Source of the DNA: Ariolimax columbianus
Taxonomy: Eukaryota > Mollusca > Gastropoda > Stylommatophora > Arionidae
Direction: 5' to 3'
Assembly (NCBI GenBank): GCA_036924085.1
Contig: JAVGWX010000007.1
Coordinates: forward strand, 33,221,953-33,285,952
DNA: 64,000 nucleotides
Shown: positions 43,830-54,065 of the stretch, piece after piece
How the letters are laid out: each line of letters opens with the position of its first letter
Position numbering within the stretch: the stretch's first letter is position 1
The notes under the pieces: model-generated
What the model saw: only the letters and a program-made list of their open reading frames with translations
What the model was told of the DNA's origin: nothing
The model's database searches: none
Translations under genes and position numbers: made by a program

Positions 43830-44280
43830 GATCAGTTTGCAACTATGTCTTCACAGGATGTCAGATCCATATCCAGAGCCCTCATGTACCGCTTACATGC
43901 GACTTTGAACCGCAGCTGTGGTCGACCGGCTGTTATTAAACCACGCGCCAGCTGTCCATAGAGAATATCTTTGAGGAAGCGACCGTCCTCCATGCGACAA
44001 ACATGACCAAGTCATCGCAGTCTTTGTTGTCCAAGCAAGGTGTACATACTTGGCAGATCGGTGTGAAAACGCACCTCTGCATTTGTCATTCTGTCTCACC
44101 ATGAGATTCCAAGGATAGATCTGAAGCGCTGTATGTGAATGGTGTTGAGCCGATGCTCCTGTTTGGCATATGTTCCATTTTGTTGCATTACCAAATGCGT
44201 GCGTCAGTAGCATCGCAAAGTATATTCCGAATAGTGTCGAGGCCAGAGCGCATCCTTGTCTAACTCCACATTGAATATTT
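43830..44280 (-). mobile_element. LINE RT with large internal deletion (3' part)
   Basis: Minus strand: LNIQCGVRQGCALASTLFGI and YFAMLLTHAF jump to KQEHRLNTIHIQRFRSILGI, so the catalytic YADD box and thumb are missing. Then come RLRWLGHVCRMEDGRFLKDI, GRPQLRFKVACKRYMRALDM and SCEDIVAN. This is the LRW-GHV-RM-D-R-PKD--YG ... GRP-LR-KD-CKRD type of LINE C-terminus. Confidence 0.85.
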
Positions 44281-44290
44281 AATGGAGGTC

Positions 44291-44324
44291 TTGCAGCGTA
44301 CGAAGAAGAAGAAGAAGAATGTTG
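44291..44324 (+). mobile_element. Very short 3'-tail insertion resembling LINE-F
   Basis: GCAGCGTACGAAGAAGAAGA looks like the last bases of LINE-F (CTGCGTACGAAGAAGAAG). It is flanked by AATGGAGGTC at 44281-44290 and AATGGAGGTCC at 44325-44335, as expected for an extremely 5'-truncated target-primed insertion. Confidence 0.55.
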
Positions 44325-44335
44325 AATGGAGGTCC

Positions 44336-44698
44336 GAGATCAAGATGCTGAGCAGCGCATGAGCTGCAGTGGTTAGCGACCCATAGCTGACTGCTAGCGT
44401 CAGGGCCAGCGAACCATAGCTGCCAAGACCCTTCTACACCTCCACGCGGTGATCCTGGATAACAGGCTGCAGCTGGGCAGACTGGCTAAAGAGAAGGGAT
44501 CGAATAGGGAATGCTAACCCAGTACTCAAAAAATGCTTGCTGAAGTCGGATGTGTTGGACCGAAAGGTGCAAATATCGCAATCAAGCTGTAAACTACGGC
44601 ACAACGCATTCCGTTCTCTGGACTACATTCTGCTACTTAAGTCCTTTCAGGGTTTGGTAGTGGGATATTGAGAACGAACGAAGAAGAAGAAGCAGAAA
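44336..44698 (+). repeat. SINE-B copy with clear 11-bp target-site duplication
   Basis: Full body from GAGATCAAGATGCTGAGCAG to GAACGAACGAAGAAGAAGAA. AATGGAGGTCC occurs at 44325-44335 and 44699-44709. The copy splits the LINE RT gene between MEGTVDSNAGPP and LNIQCGVRQGC. Confidence 0.92.
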
Positions 44699-44855
44699 AA
44701 TGGAGGTCCTGCATTACTGTCGACTGTTCCTTCCATATATGAAATGACACTATAAGCTACATCTGTTTGTTATGGCAGCCTATTATTTAGAGTATTTTGA
44801 AGTCCAGCCCTACTAACGAAATCAGCCTGAAAAAAGCATTCGATTTCCATGTCTA
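44699..44855 (-). mobile_element. LINE RT, 5' part (split by SINE-B)
   Basis: Minus strand: ADFVSRAGLQNTLNNRLP, stop, then VAYSVISYMEGTVDSNAGPP. These are the residues preceding LNIQCGVRQGC in the RT palm. It continues the fragment at 43830-44280. Confidence 0.75.
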
Positions 44856-45059
44856 ATATAATGTAAACATTATTGTAAGTATATGTTATAGTTTATATAT
44901 TCGTGTGACTTTGATATACTGTAAACATTTGTGTGATTGTGTTACTGTCTGACACATTCTGTCGAACCTCTCACTAAATCTATGCGGTTTTATATCTAAT
45001 ATAATTTACATTCTTTTGACGAACTCCAATATAATTTATGCACTCTTTTTTATGCTGTG

Positions 45060-45890
45060 GATCTATAAATTACATCACATAACACAAAAAGTAACACACA
45101 ACATAATACGGAAAATCACACATACATAAAATAAAACGTAAAATCACACATAACTCAACACATACAATTGCTCATAGCATAAGACACAAAATCAGAAGTT
45201 TGACGTAAAATCACATAACGTATCATGTACAATTCACTTATATAACATTAACATTTACTAATATAACACGTGCAATTAACTCATACTATAATACGTAAAA
45301 TCACACATAACATAGCACGTAGAAACACTAATAACATAACACGTTAAATCACATATAACACGTTAAATTACACATATCACGTGCAATCACACATATCATG
45401 TAATACACACATAATATGTACAATAACACATAGAACGCCCAATCACACATAGCACGCCCAATCACACATTGCACGTCCAATCACACATAGCACGCCTAAT
45501 TACACATAGCACGCCCAATCATACATAGCACGCCCAATCACACATAGCACGCCCAATCACACATAACACGCCCAATTACACATAGCACGCCCAATTACAC
45601 ATAGCACGCCCAATTACACATAGCACGCCCAATCACACATAGCACGCCCAATCACACATAGCACGCCCAATAATACATTGCACGCCCAATAACACATTAC
45701 ACGTCCAATCACACATATCACACCCAATTACACATAGCACACCAAATCCCACATAGCACGCAAAATCACACGTACCATGACAAAATCACACGTAACATTA
45801 GATATAACACGAAAAATCACACACAACAAAGCACGTAAAAGCATGTAAATTTACATTTAACACGAAAAATCACATATATAACAGTACATA
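45060..45890. repeat. 17-bp minisatellite (ACACATAGCACGCCCAAT type)
   Basis: Between about 45410 and 45790 the unit CACATAGCACGCCCAAT (17 bp) recurs about 22 times. Flanking sequence to 45060 and 45890 is a diverged version (CACATAACACGTAAAATC). The period is not a multiple of three and no frame stays open. Confidence 0.9.
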
Positions 45891-45894
45891 ACGT

Positions 45895-46615
45895 AAAATG
45901 CAAGATTATCAATCAATCAAGACCTTTCAACTTGCTGTACAGCACACTCAACCTTGCGTCCCGACAGTATCTACGTTTTTTCTGTTTCCCTTATGTTTGT
46001 CTCGAGTTCTCTTATCCATGTATATTCTAGTCTACCTCTACTTCTATTGTCTTGATGGTTCCAGAACAGATACTTGTCGTGTAATACTATCATCGTATTT
46101 CCTTAATTTCTGTTCTACCCAACTCCAGCGGCTCCTGCTAACGTTATGTTCCATTGCGATGTGTTCATTTCTTTCCAGCTGGCCCAAATTTGTGATCTTA
46201 TCATACAATTTCAATCCCAATATTCTGAACAAGCATTTATTTATGAAAGTCTGTACCTATGTGGTTATTGTTTAGTGTTTTCCGTATTTAAGAACGGAAT
46301 GTACATTGTAGTTCAAGATAAGTTTTGTGTGTTGGACTTAATTTATTTTGAATTCCATAAATTCCATAATTTGAATGACAGGTTGTCTAGTCTTTTGTAT
46401 ATTTATTTTGATATCTTTATCTATACTTCCAACTTTGTCCTGCCAGTTGACGAGGGCGATCATGGACCTCCATTTCTATCAGTTCCACCATTGATCACTT
46501 CCCATTCTTCCACGATGTCCAATATTGTGTCTCTTTGCCTCTTCTGTCCCAGCAATTCTGCCCGTTGTCACTGTATTTTCCAATCCGCTTCTTTTCATGA
46601 CATGTTAGAAAAAGG
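45895..46615 (-). mobile_element. LINE RT C-terminal remnant
   Basis: Minus strand: MFRILGLKLYDKITNLGQLE, EHIAMEHNVSRSRWSWVEQK and SITRQVSVLEPSRQ. This follows the same DKITN-EL ... RRRW-W ... ITRQ-L-W-P order as at 13.9 and 42.3 kb. Sequence towards 46440 fits NLWNSK-IK---K with stops. Confidence 0.75.
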
Positions 46616-46629
46616 ATGACTGCCATGTC

Positions 46630-47633
46630 TGGGATCAAGATGCCGAGCAGCGCATGAGCTGCAGCGGTCAGCGACCAATAGCTGACTGCTAGCGTCAGGG
46701 CCAGCGAACCAGAGCCGAACAGCGCATGAGCTGCAGCGGTCAGCGACCAATAGCTGACTGCTAGCGTCAGGGCCAGCGAACCAGAGCCGAGCAGCGCATG
46801 AGCTGCAGCGGTCAGCGACCAATAGCTGACTGCTAGCGTCAGGGCCAGCGAACCAGAGCCGAGCAGCGCATGTGCTGCAGAGGTCAGCGACCAATAGCTG
46901 ACTGCTAGCGTCAGGGCCAGCAAACCAGAGCCGAGCAGCGCATGAGCTGCAGCGGTCAGCGACCAATAGCTGACTGCTAGCGTCAGGGCCAGCGAACCAT
47001 AGCCGAGCAGCGCATGAGCTGCAGCGGTCAGCGACCAATAGCTGACTGCTAGCGTCAGGGCCAGCAAACCAGAGCCGAGCAGCGCATGAGCTGCAGCGGT
47101 CAGCGACCAATAGCTGACTGCTAGCGTCAGGGCCAGCGAACCAGAGCCGAGCAGCGCATGAGCTGCAGCGGTCAGCGACCAATAGCTGACTGCTAGCGTC
47201 AGGGCCAGCGAACCAGAGCCGAGCAGCGCATGAGCTGCAGCGGTCAGCGACCAATAGCTGACTGCTAGCGTCAGTGCCAGCGAACCAGAGCTGAGCAGCG
47301 CATAATCTGCAGTGGTCAGCGACCCATAGCTGACTGCTAGCACCAGGGTCAGCGAACCAGAGCTGCCAAGACCCTTCTACACCTCCACGCGGTGATCCTG
47401 GATAACAGACTGCAGCAGGGCAGACTGGCTAAGGAGAAGGGATCGAAGAGGGAATGCTAACCCGGTACTCAAAAAATGTTTGCTGAAGTCGGATGTGTTG
47501 GACCGAAAGGTGCAAATATCGCAGTCAAGCTGTAAACTATGGCACAACGCATTCCGTTCTCTGGACTATATTCTGCTACTTAAACCCTTTCAGGGTTTGG
47601 TAGCGGGAGATTGAGAACGAACGAAGCCAAGCC
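46630..47633 (+). repeat. SINE-B copy with tenfold 72-bp amplification and target-site duplication
   Basis: ACTGCCATGTC flanks the element at 46619-46629 and 47634-47644. Units of 72 bp start at 46647 and every 72 bp to 47295 (ten units). Each repeats the start of the SINE-B body: GCAGCGCATGAGCTGCAGCG, GACCAATAGCTGACTGCTAG and CCAGCGAACCAGAGC. After the last unit the normal body continues to GAGATTGAGAACGAACGAAG. Minus-strand ORFs of 282 and 219 codons are artefacts of the period. Confidence 0.95.
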
Positions 47634-47808
47634 ACTGCCATGTCCTGATTTTTTTTTCAGTAAGCTGTCTTTACATCCGGGTCTCCTTAAGAACCACACT
47701 ATTAGCTTTCTTTGTCGTCCATCAAATTTTCAACATTCTGTAGAGCCACATTTCCGTTGCCTTGTACTTGTCTTCTGATAGACGAACTTTGTCTGTTGCT
47801 GCCAAATA

Positions 47809-48557
47809 TACGAGGCGTATTCAAACGAAACCGGACCTAACTACACCAAGTAAACGTGTGTACGATACGCATGATTTCACTACTGATGTAAACATATGTG
47901 CAAACTAACCGTCAAGTTTGCAAAATTTCGCTATCCTCCGACTCATAGTTTCTTCAGCAGACCGTTGAAAACATGTTGAGTGTGATACGGAATCCGTCCT
48001 GAGTTCATCGGCGAGTGGTGATTGGGTTTCTAACAGCTGAAGGATGTCGACCAGTTGACATTCATCGCAGAATGCAGGCAGTGTATGGTGACACAAGTGT
48101 GGCGGACGTAAGTTCTGACGACGGTTCACCCGAATTTCTGCATCAATTTTGGTTATGATATCTTCTGACACAACAATATGTGCCTGACCTGGTGTCGGAA
48201 GATCTTTCGTTAAATCACGTCCTTCTTTAAACATCGTTGTCCAGCTCTTCACTGTTGTCTACGATACACTTTTGTCACTATACACTGCAGGCATTCTATG
48301 ATGAATGTCAACTGGTTGGCATCCTTCAGCTGTTAGAAACCGAGTCACCCCTCTCTGACCTACTCTGGACAGATTCCATATCACTTTCGCCATGTTTTCA
48401 ACGGTCTGCTGAGGAAACTATGAGTCGGAGGATAATGACATTTTGCAAACTTGACGGTTGGTATATGCTGTTTACATCAGAATAGACTTCATCATGCCAA
48501 TCGTACGTATGTTTACTTTGTGCAGTTAGGTCCTGTTTCATCTGAATACGCCTCGTA
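47809..48557. mobile_element. Mariner-derived foldback element with ~270-bp inverted arms
   Basis: The left arm starts TACGAGGCGTATTCAAACGA; the right arm ends as its inverse (CTGAATACGCCTCGTA). TA dinucleotides bound the CGAGGCG/CGCCTCG tips, as for Tc1/mariner insertion. The arms are inverted copies over about 47811-48080 and 48290-48555. In the left arm the plus strand encodes a mariner N-terminal segment, VIGFLTAEGCRPVDIHRRMQ then AVYGDTSVADV. The middle encodes, on the minus strand, the segment that should follow it: WTTMFKEGRDLTKDLPTPGQ to DAEIRVNRRQNLR. No catalytic D/D region is present, so it is non-autonomous. Confidence 0.85.
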
Positions 48558-48839
48558 TGAGCGATTCCACATCCTTTCCTAACAAAATCATATTGTTGTT
48601 AGATACATTCTCATATTCTTTATTGAGTATGTTGTATAACAGCAGCTATTTATACTTCTAAAATGCGTTTCAAAACTCGCGCCTGTTTTAAAAATATATT
48701 ACACAACAACAATTGCACACAAGTGGATGACATTGGAGTTAGAGAATGTTAGTCATCATGACATTAAGGCAACAAAAATCCAGTGTAAATAGGCAGGTGT
48801 TTTCTATTTTTGCTTCTTTGCAGTTTACAAAAAGCATTC

Positions 48840-49330
48840 TGTCTATTGTATTCTCATAACATTTCTATAGAATTCGTTTCTCGCCTTTGAGATTTTTGTA
48901 ATTGTCCATGTTTTACAGCTGTATGCTGTCATTGGAAAAACACAGCTTCTCCACGTTTTCACATCTGTTGGTTTGCTGGTATTCTGCCATAGTTTCTTCA
49001 TGGTGTGTAGCTTCTGTATTTTCCTTACCAATCTCCTTCTGATTTCCCTTGAGAAGTCCCCATTGTTGTCAATTCTGGAGCCCAGGTACTCGAAGTTTGT
49101 GTGCTGTTATATTTCCACACTCCCGAATTTGAATTTATGTCGACTTCTTATTTTGTCGGTAGTCAGAATCTGTATTTTATTTATGTTTACAAAGAGGTTC
49201 TGATCTTCGCTGCATCTGCTTACGGCTGCAATGAGCTGCTCAAACCAATTTGTACTGTCTGCGATCTTCGCTCTGGGATCTTGTTTCCGCTGTCTGTAAA
49301 GGTGATTATCGAGACGCACAAAAGATTAAA
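48840..49330 (-). mobile_element. LINE RT fragment (palm end to C-terminus)
   Basis: Minus strand: FEQLIAAVSRCSEDQNLFVN, INKIQILTTDKIRSRH, then YLGSRIDNNGDFS-like sequence. LVRKIQKLHTMKKLWQNT and CVFPMTAYSCKTWTITKISK follow. This is the K--I-------L-VN--K---L ... YLGS-I---G ... YG-ETW order after the catalytic box. Confidence 0.8.
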
Positions 49331-49680
49331 TTACTCATTGTTGGCATTCAAATAGCAACAACTATAATCTTATTAATCCGTATCCTCAGACTTCGACAAT
49401 GCCGTTGCTAGCATTAATCATGGCAGAGTTCCCGCCAACTTTGAAGCGTCAGGTCAGACGAGTGGAGCAGTTCTGCATCCACGACCAGAACTCCAGCAAG
49501 GAGACCGTTCCTTCTCCCCAGGACATGGAGTAGGGACCATGGTTCACTGGAAAACGTCCTGTCCTCAGAAACAAATACCTGAAGCTGATGGATTAACTGA
49601 GGATTCAGAAGATGATGATGGTGAGTTGATAATATTGTAATAACTACATGTTTATTCTACTTGAGCAGGTTATTAACGCA
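49331..49680. other. No recognisable feature
   Basis: No family match in any frame. Confidence 0.35.
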
Positions 49681-49900
49681 TAGGTAGAGAGCTCGCTTTT
49701 CAGGGCAAATGTACCAGGTTCAGCTTCCGCTATAGGATCAAGATGCTGAGCAGCGAATGAGCTGCAGTGGTCAGCGACCCATAGCTGTAGCGGGAGTTTG
49801 AGAACAGATATCCTCGCTGTTAACTACACGACACAACGTCAGAAAGTTAAAAACTATTTTTTCGGGACGAACGTCCAAGACGAAGACACAGGTGTTGTTG
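49681..49900 (+). repeat. Chimeric SINE-B / SINE-C with tRNA-like head
   Basis: TAGGTAGAGAGCTCGC and GGTTCAGCTTC (49717-49727) form the tRNA-like head, joined directly to the SINE-B start GATCAAGATGCTGAGCAGCG. The body stops at CCCATAGCTG and resumes at the 3' end GTAGCGGGAGTTTGAGAAC. It then runs into the SINE-C end (TCCTCGCTGTTAACTACACG to GGACGAACGTCCAAGACGAA). Confidence 0.7.
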
Positions 49901-50394
49901 CTTGTTTTTGTCGCATCCTTTGGACCTTCATTTGAATTTTTTTTTAATGTTATCGCAGAGTTAGCATTCATCCAAGGTCTTACTCTGTGGAAGTTTGTAC
50001 GCTGACGTGCACATATTGTGATTTGACAGTACAGGTCGAAGAGACCAGTTGATCTTCAAGCATAGAACAGGCCATGCCCTTCTCAACAAACATCTGAATA
50101 GATTACACCCTCTACGTGAACCAAACTCCCAGATTCTGCCACGACCAAAGGAGTAAGTCAAGCACCTACTGAATTTGTGTCTACTGCTGGCCGATCAGCG
50201 GAACCTGTTGCCCCCACCACACCCCACCATACACAACACACTGTACACATCACTTCAATAATTGAGAAGGACGCATGCTTTTGTCCGAGAGCTGCCAGCT
50301 CACAGCTAAAGGGAATATATCATCATCACATCCTTAATGTGTCACGCGCCGCGCCGACGCCAGAGAGATGGGAACAGGAGGATTAGGTTGGTTG
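49901..50394. other. No recognisable feature
   Basis: No gene. Short ORFs without family signal. Confidence 0.35.
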
Positions 50395-50690
50395 GTTATT
50401 GATCCAGCGGCATGTGGGCTCCTGCTCTTTTGGCCCAATGTCATATAGTGGTATCTGCAAGTTTATGTGAGCTGTTGTTTAGTTCTTTACAAAGTGTTTA
50501 ATTTATTTCGCCTGGGAGGAAGAAGCTCTTTCCTAACACAGGCAAGCACCGGACATTAATAAAAATAGTGCCCAGTTTCGTAGGGATGTGTGCGCTCTGG
50601 ATTCTGTTCAAGTGACTAAGTTGTATGTGTTGATTGCCAAGTTCAAAATGGTGGGGTTTTGGCCATTCTCATGATGTCTTCTTTCCTGAT
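50395..50690 (-). mobile_element. LINE-H 3' end
   Basis: The minus strand reads HFELGNQHIQLSHLNRIQS then INVRCLPVLGKSFFLPGE. A non-coding end follows that matches 58505-58640 (CACTATATGGCATTAGACC type). Confidence 0.7.
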
Positions 50691-50819
50691 CATGTTTCCC
50701 TGGTTGCAGCCAGTATTCTTTGCAGACATGTCTGCGTGATTGTTAGTTAGTTGTCCATTGCAATCAATGATTGGGACATCAGACGGTTGTCTTGATGGTG
50801 TGACTTGCGCTGTTGATTA

Positions 50820-51150
50820 TATTGTGGAAGCAACTGCCCTGGTCATCAACTTAACTCTCTTGTCCCTAACTACCTTGGACCAGTGGCAAGACATAAGTCA
50901 AGACGACTGGTAGTAACTAAGGATGCAGACACTCTGGTTCTTCCTCCATTGAGACCAGGGGTCGCTTGAAAACTTGCCGAATTTGATCACAGACCGTTTA
51001 CGTTCGTCGCTTTCAGAGGCGAGTGCCTTGCCACTCAACTAAAACGCGCAGAGGCGAGTACCTTACCACTCGACTAAAACGTTCAGAGGCGAGTACCTTA
51101 CCACTCGACTAAAGCGTGCAGTAGCGAGTGCCTTACTACTCGACTTAAGC
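50820..51150 (-). repeat. SINE-D copy with ~35-bp head amplification
   Basis: CTGGTCATCAACTTAACTCT, CTACCTTGGACCAGTGGCAA and GGGTCGCTTGAAAACTTGCC match SINE-D. The head piece GCAGAGGCGAGTACCTTACC plus ACTCGACTAAAACGT is repeated about four times at 51005-51150. Confidence 0.8.
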
Positions 51151-51174
51151 GTGTACAAGAACATAAATTGGTAT

Positions 51175-51445
51175 GGTCTGATACCGCGCTGAGCGGTGCA
51201 TGAGCTGACAGCAGCCATCGACTCATAACTGGCTGCTTGCATCACGGTCAGCGAATCATATCTGACCATGACCCTATTCCGTATCCAAGTGGCAGCTCTG
51301 AAACAGGCTGCATTAATGTTGTCTGTACTAAAACAAAACCAGCTGGACACTGATGCGTCTGACCCAAAAACGCAGATATCACTGCCTCTGTAAACTACGA
51401 CACGACATCCTTCTAAGGACGAACGTCGAAGATGAAGATGTCGCG
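51175..51445 (+). repeat. SINE-C copy, near full length
   Basis: TACCGCGCTGAGCGGTGCAT to GGACGAACGTCGAAGATGAA. It shows that SINE-C starts like SINE-B (GCTGAGC-G-GCATGAGCTG) and ends in a GAA/GAT-type tail. Confidence 0.85.
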
Positions 51446-51514
51446 TTAAGACGAAAGCAAATGCGTTTCGCACAAAAGACCTTCATTAGGGACAAAAGCA
51501 TATGACAAAAGCAA

Positions 51515-51690
51515 CTTTCGGCTGAAGTCTTACGTGTCGCACCGAAAAGTGCAAATATAGCAGTCAATCTGTAAACTACAACACAGCGCATTTCGTTCAC
51601 TGGACAACATTCTATTACCAACAACGTTCTTTTCAGAGCTTGGTAGTGGGAGTTTGAGAACGATCGAACAAAGAAGAAAAAATATAGAAA
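51515..51690 (+). repeat. SINE-B, 3' half
   Basis: GGCTGAAGTCTTACGTGTCG to GTTTGAGAACGATCGAACAA, then AGAAGAAAAAA. Confidence 0.8.
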
Positions 51691-52604
51691 CGGAAGAATA
51701 CACAAAATAAAGATGTGAACATACAAAGGAGTGAGAACAAAAAACAAAGGTACTTAGCTGAATAGCATAAAAATATGTGGTTTTCACACTTCCCACTTGC
51801 CCAGGTCTTGTTTGTTTCAAGAGACCTACACGTGTAGACGTTCGTCTATACAAAACTATGGTTCTTGTCGTTGTTCGTTCCTTTCTTATCGCCAAGTTGC
51901 GCCTTTCAACGTCCGACACAATATTTTCATTTTTACCCAAACGAAAGGTGTCCATTCGTGTCCCCTTGTTTTACTATTTCAATAGACCCCTCTTACCACA
52001 ACGGAAATTGGTAGCGTGTTTTCGGTTCCTCTGTTCGCAGTTCAACCTCCAGCTATGACACTACTGGGATTTGAATACCTATTTATTTCTCACAATTATA
52101 ATTATGTAACCAAGGTCGACTCTCATGTGCCATCGCCCCCGGGACACATTCGCTTGATCCGTTCTGCACCGGCGATTTAGTCAATATTTAAGCTTATCTG
52201 GTCACCGCCTCCGTTGTGTCCCGATGGTGTTTACAGTAACCCAGCTATTATCTCACGTCCCCGACCAACTATACGGGGGTGTTAATTATTTTAACCTTGA
52301 GTGTGCTCCATTGATACTTTTACCAGGTCATTGAACCTTCGAAACAGAGACACTAAGAACAGCTGTCAATAGTCAATCCGGAATACAAAGATAATACCTG
52401 AGGCAAGATAGTTTTTCTTACCTGCCAAAAAAAAAATCACAAAAGAAACCGCGCAATTAACTTAAAAGCCATATTTCAAATTCTTCTTCTTCGAATATAA
52501 ACAAAAAAAGATTAATCGAAGCTGCGGTAGTCAAATATATGTAAATCGAAAGTATGGAGACGCGCAGAGACCAAAAAACCCTCCAGCAGGGGGGAGAAGT
52601 TCTT
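51691..52604. other. No confident feature
   Basis: A 93-codon plus-strand ORF (51777-52058) and a 141-codon minus-strand ORF overlap without family resemblance. A B-box-like GTATTCAAATCCC on the minus strand (52066-52078) hints at another decayed tRNA-like SINE. Confidence 0.3.
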
Positions 52605-54065
52605 CTTCTTCTTCCTCGTACGCTGTCAGACGTCAACTTGAGTTTTTTTGAAGAAAGCAGCTGTCATCCTGAGGCTGTCGACACTGTCATAGAGCTTGTC
52701 TAGTGTTGACACTGGTGATGACCACATGTGCTTTCTCTGGTCCTCGTATGTCGGTCAATTTTGCAACAGATGTTCAGCGGTCAATTTCCCTGTACCACAA
52801 ATGCATTCGTCAGTGCCACATATCTTCAGTTTATTGAATAGATGGTACCTCAGTCTGTTGTGGCCTGTGCGGAGTCTGAAGACCACGACCTGCTCTCTTC
52901 TGTTCAACTGGTAATAGGCATCATTTTTTGCGTAGCCAGTATGTTCTGTTTCCCATTTGGCCATGTATCTGGCCCTTATTAACCTTTTGGACTCTTCGTA
53001 GGTCACAGTAAAATCTGGTTGTGGTAGTCTTGCACCTTCTTTTGCCAGTCTGTCTGCATCCTCGTTGCCTTGGATGTTACAGTGGGATGGAACCCATTGT
53101 ACCACAACTCTTTTTGGTGCGGACTGCTGGCATAGTTGACAGAGTACTGCTCTTAAATCATTAACTTCAGTATTTTTCTGGCTTTTTAGTGCTGTAACCA
53201 CGGCCAGGGCATCTGTAAAAAGGACTATCTGTAAACAGGACTATCTGACTTTCATTGCTTTTACTGCAGCCTTCAGTGTCTCTGCCTCCGCTCTGAAATT
53301 GCTTGAGAATTTTCCAGTTGCCACTGACAGTGTTATTTTTCTACCATTTGTTAGGCTCAGGAATACCCCTGCCCCTCCATTCTGTGTTGTGTTTGTTACA
53401 TAACCGTCGGTGTATGCATAGGTCCAGTCCATGCTTGGGTAGTTTTCCGCTATGTACCTCAGGGTTATGTCTCTTCTTCCCTTTTCAGTCTGGCTGTTCT
53501 TGTTTCCAATACCTGGTATATTTTCTACCACCTCCGGAATGATATGCTGCTTCCATGTGGGTTTGCGTTCAGTGGGGATGGGCTTTGGTGTTGTTATGGT
53601 GTTCATAGGGTTTTAGCTCATCTTTGCTTTGGCTATTTCTAAAAAGTTTCTCCGCTTTAGTTTCCCTTTTCCAAATCTATTTAGTCTCTGATGCATTGGC
53701 TGGTCTGTCAGTCTTCTTAGTTTCTCTGCTTGCTGCTGGGCCCTGCAGTTTCTTCTATCGGTCATTGATTGCAGATTTGTAATCTTTTCAAGTTCTACAA
53801 TTGGCGTTGACTTCATGCCTCCTGTTATAACTCTCATGGCTTGGTTTTGAAGTTTGCTAATTTTATCAAAGTTCGCCTTTGCTGCTGTTGTCCATGCCGC
53901 AATGCCATACTCGAGAACTGGTCTCACTTTTCCAGTGTACTGTTTCTTCAATATTCTTTCGTCTGCTCCCCAGATTGTGCCAGCAAGTTTCCTCATGATT
54001 GCCATTCTTTGTCTTGCTCTCATTCTGTTTCTCTCGATCTGACTTTTCCATGTCGTGCGCCGATC
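52605..54065 (-). mobile_element. LINE-F, longest copy: RT end, RNase H and C-terminal region
   Basis: Minus strand, in order: QRMAIMRKLAGTIWGADERI, VRPVLEYGIAAWTTAAKANF and MRVITGGMKSTPIVELEKI (the region after the RT palm, as in RNase H-bearing I-like LINEs). Then MS and a TAA stop where the 35.7 kb copy reads MHENPMN. The RNase H part has YTDGYVTN, FRAEAETL, then a frameshift from a local duplication near 53220-53240 (AGGACTATCTGTAAAC), TDALAVVTAL-like sequence and HCNIQGNEDADRLAKEG. The Cys/His region DECICGTGKLTAEHLL follows. The tail is GCGTACGAGGAAGAAG. Truncated at 5', where it meets LINE-G head to head. Confidence 0.92.

Noticed and set aside
46495..47343. 282-codon ORF of 24-residue repeats (LAVSYWSLTAAAHALLGSGS)
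   Set aside because: Antisense reading of a SINE-B internal 72-bp amplification. It is open only because 72 is a multiple of three.
51530..52058. Overlapping 141- and 93-codon ORFs as a gene
   Set aside because: No family resemblance. The minus-strand one starts in SINE-B sequence, and no splice or promoter support is seen.
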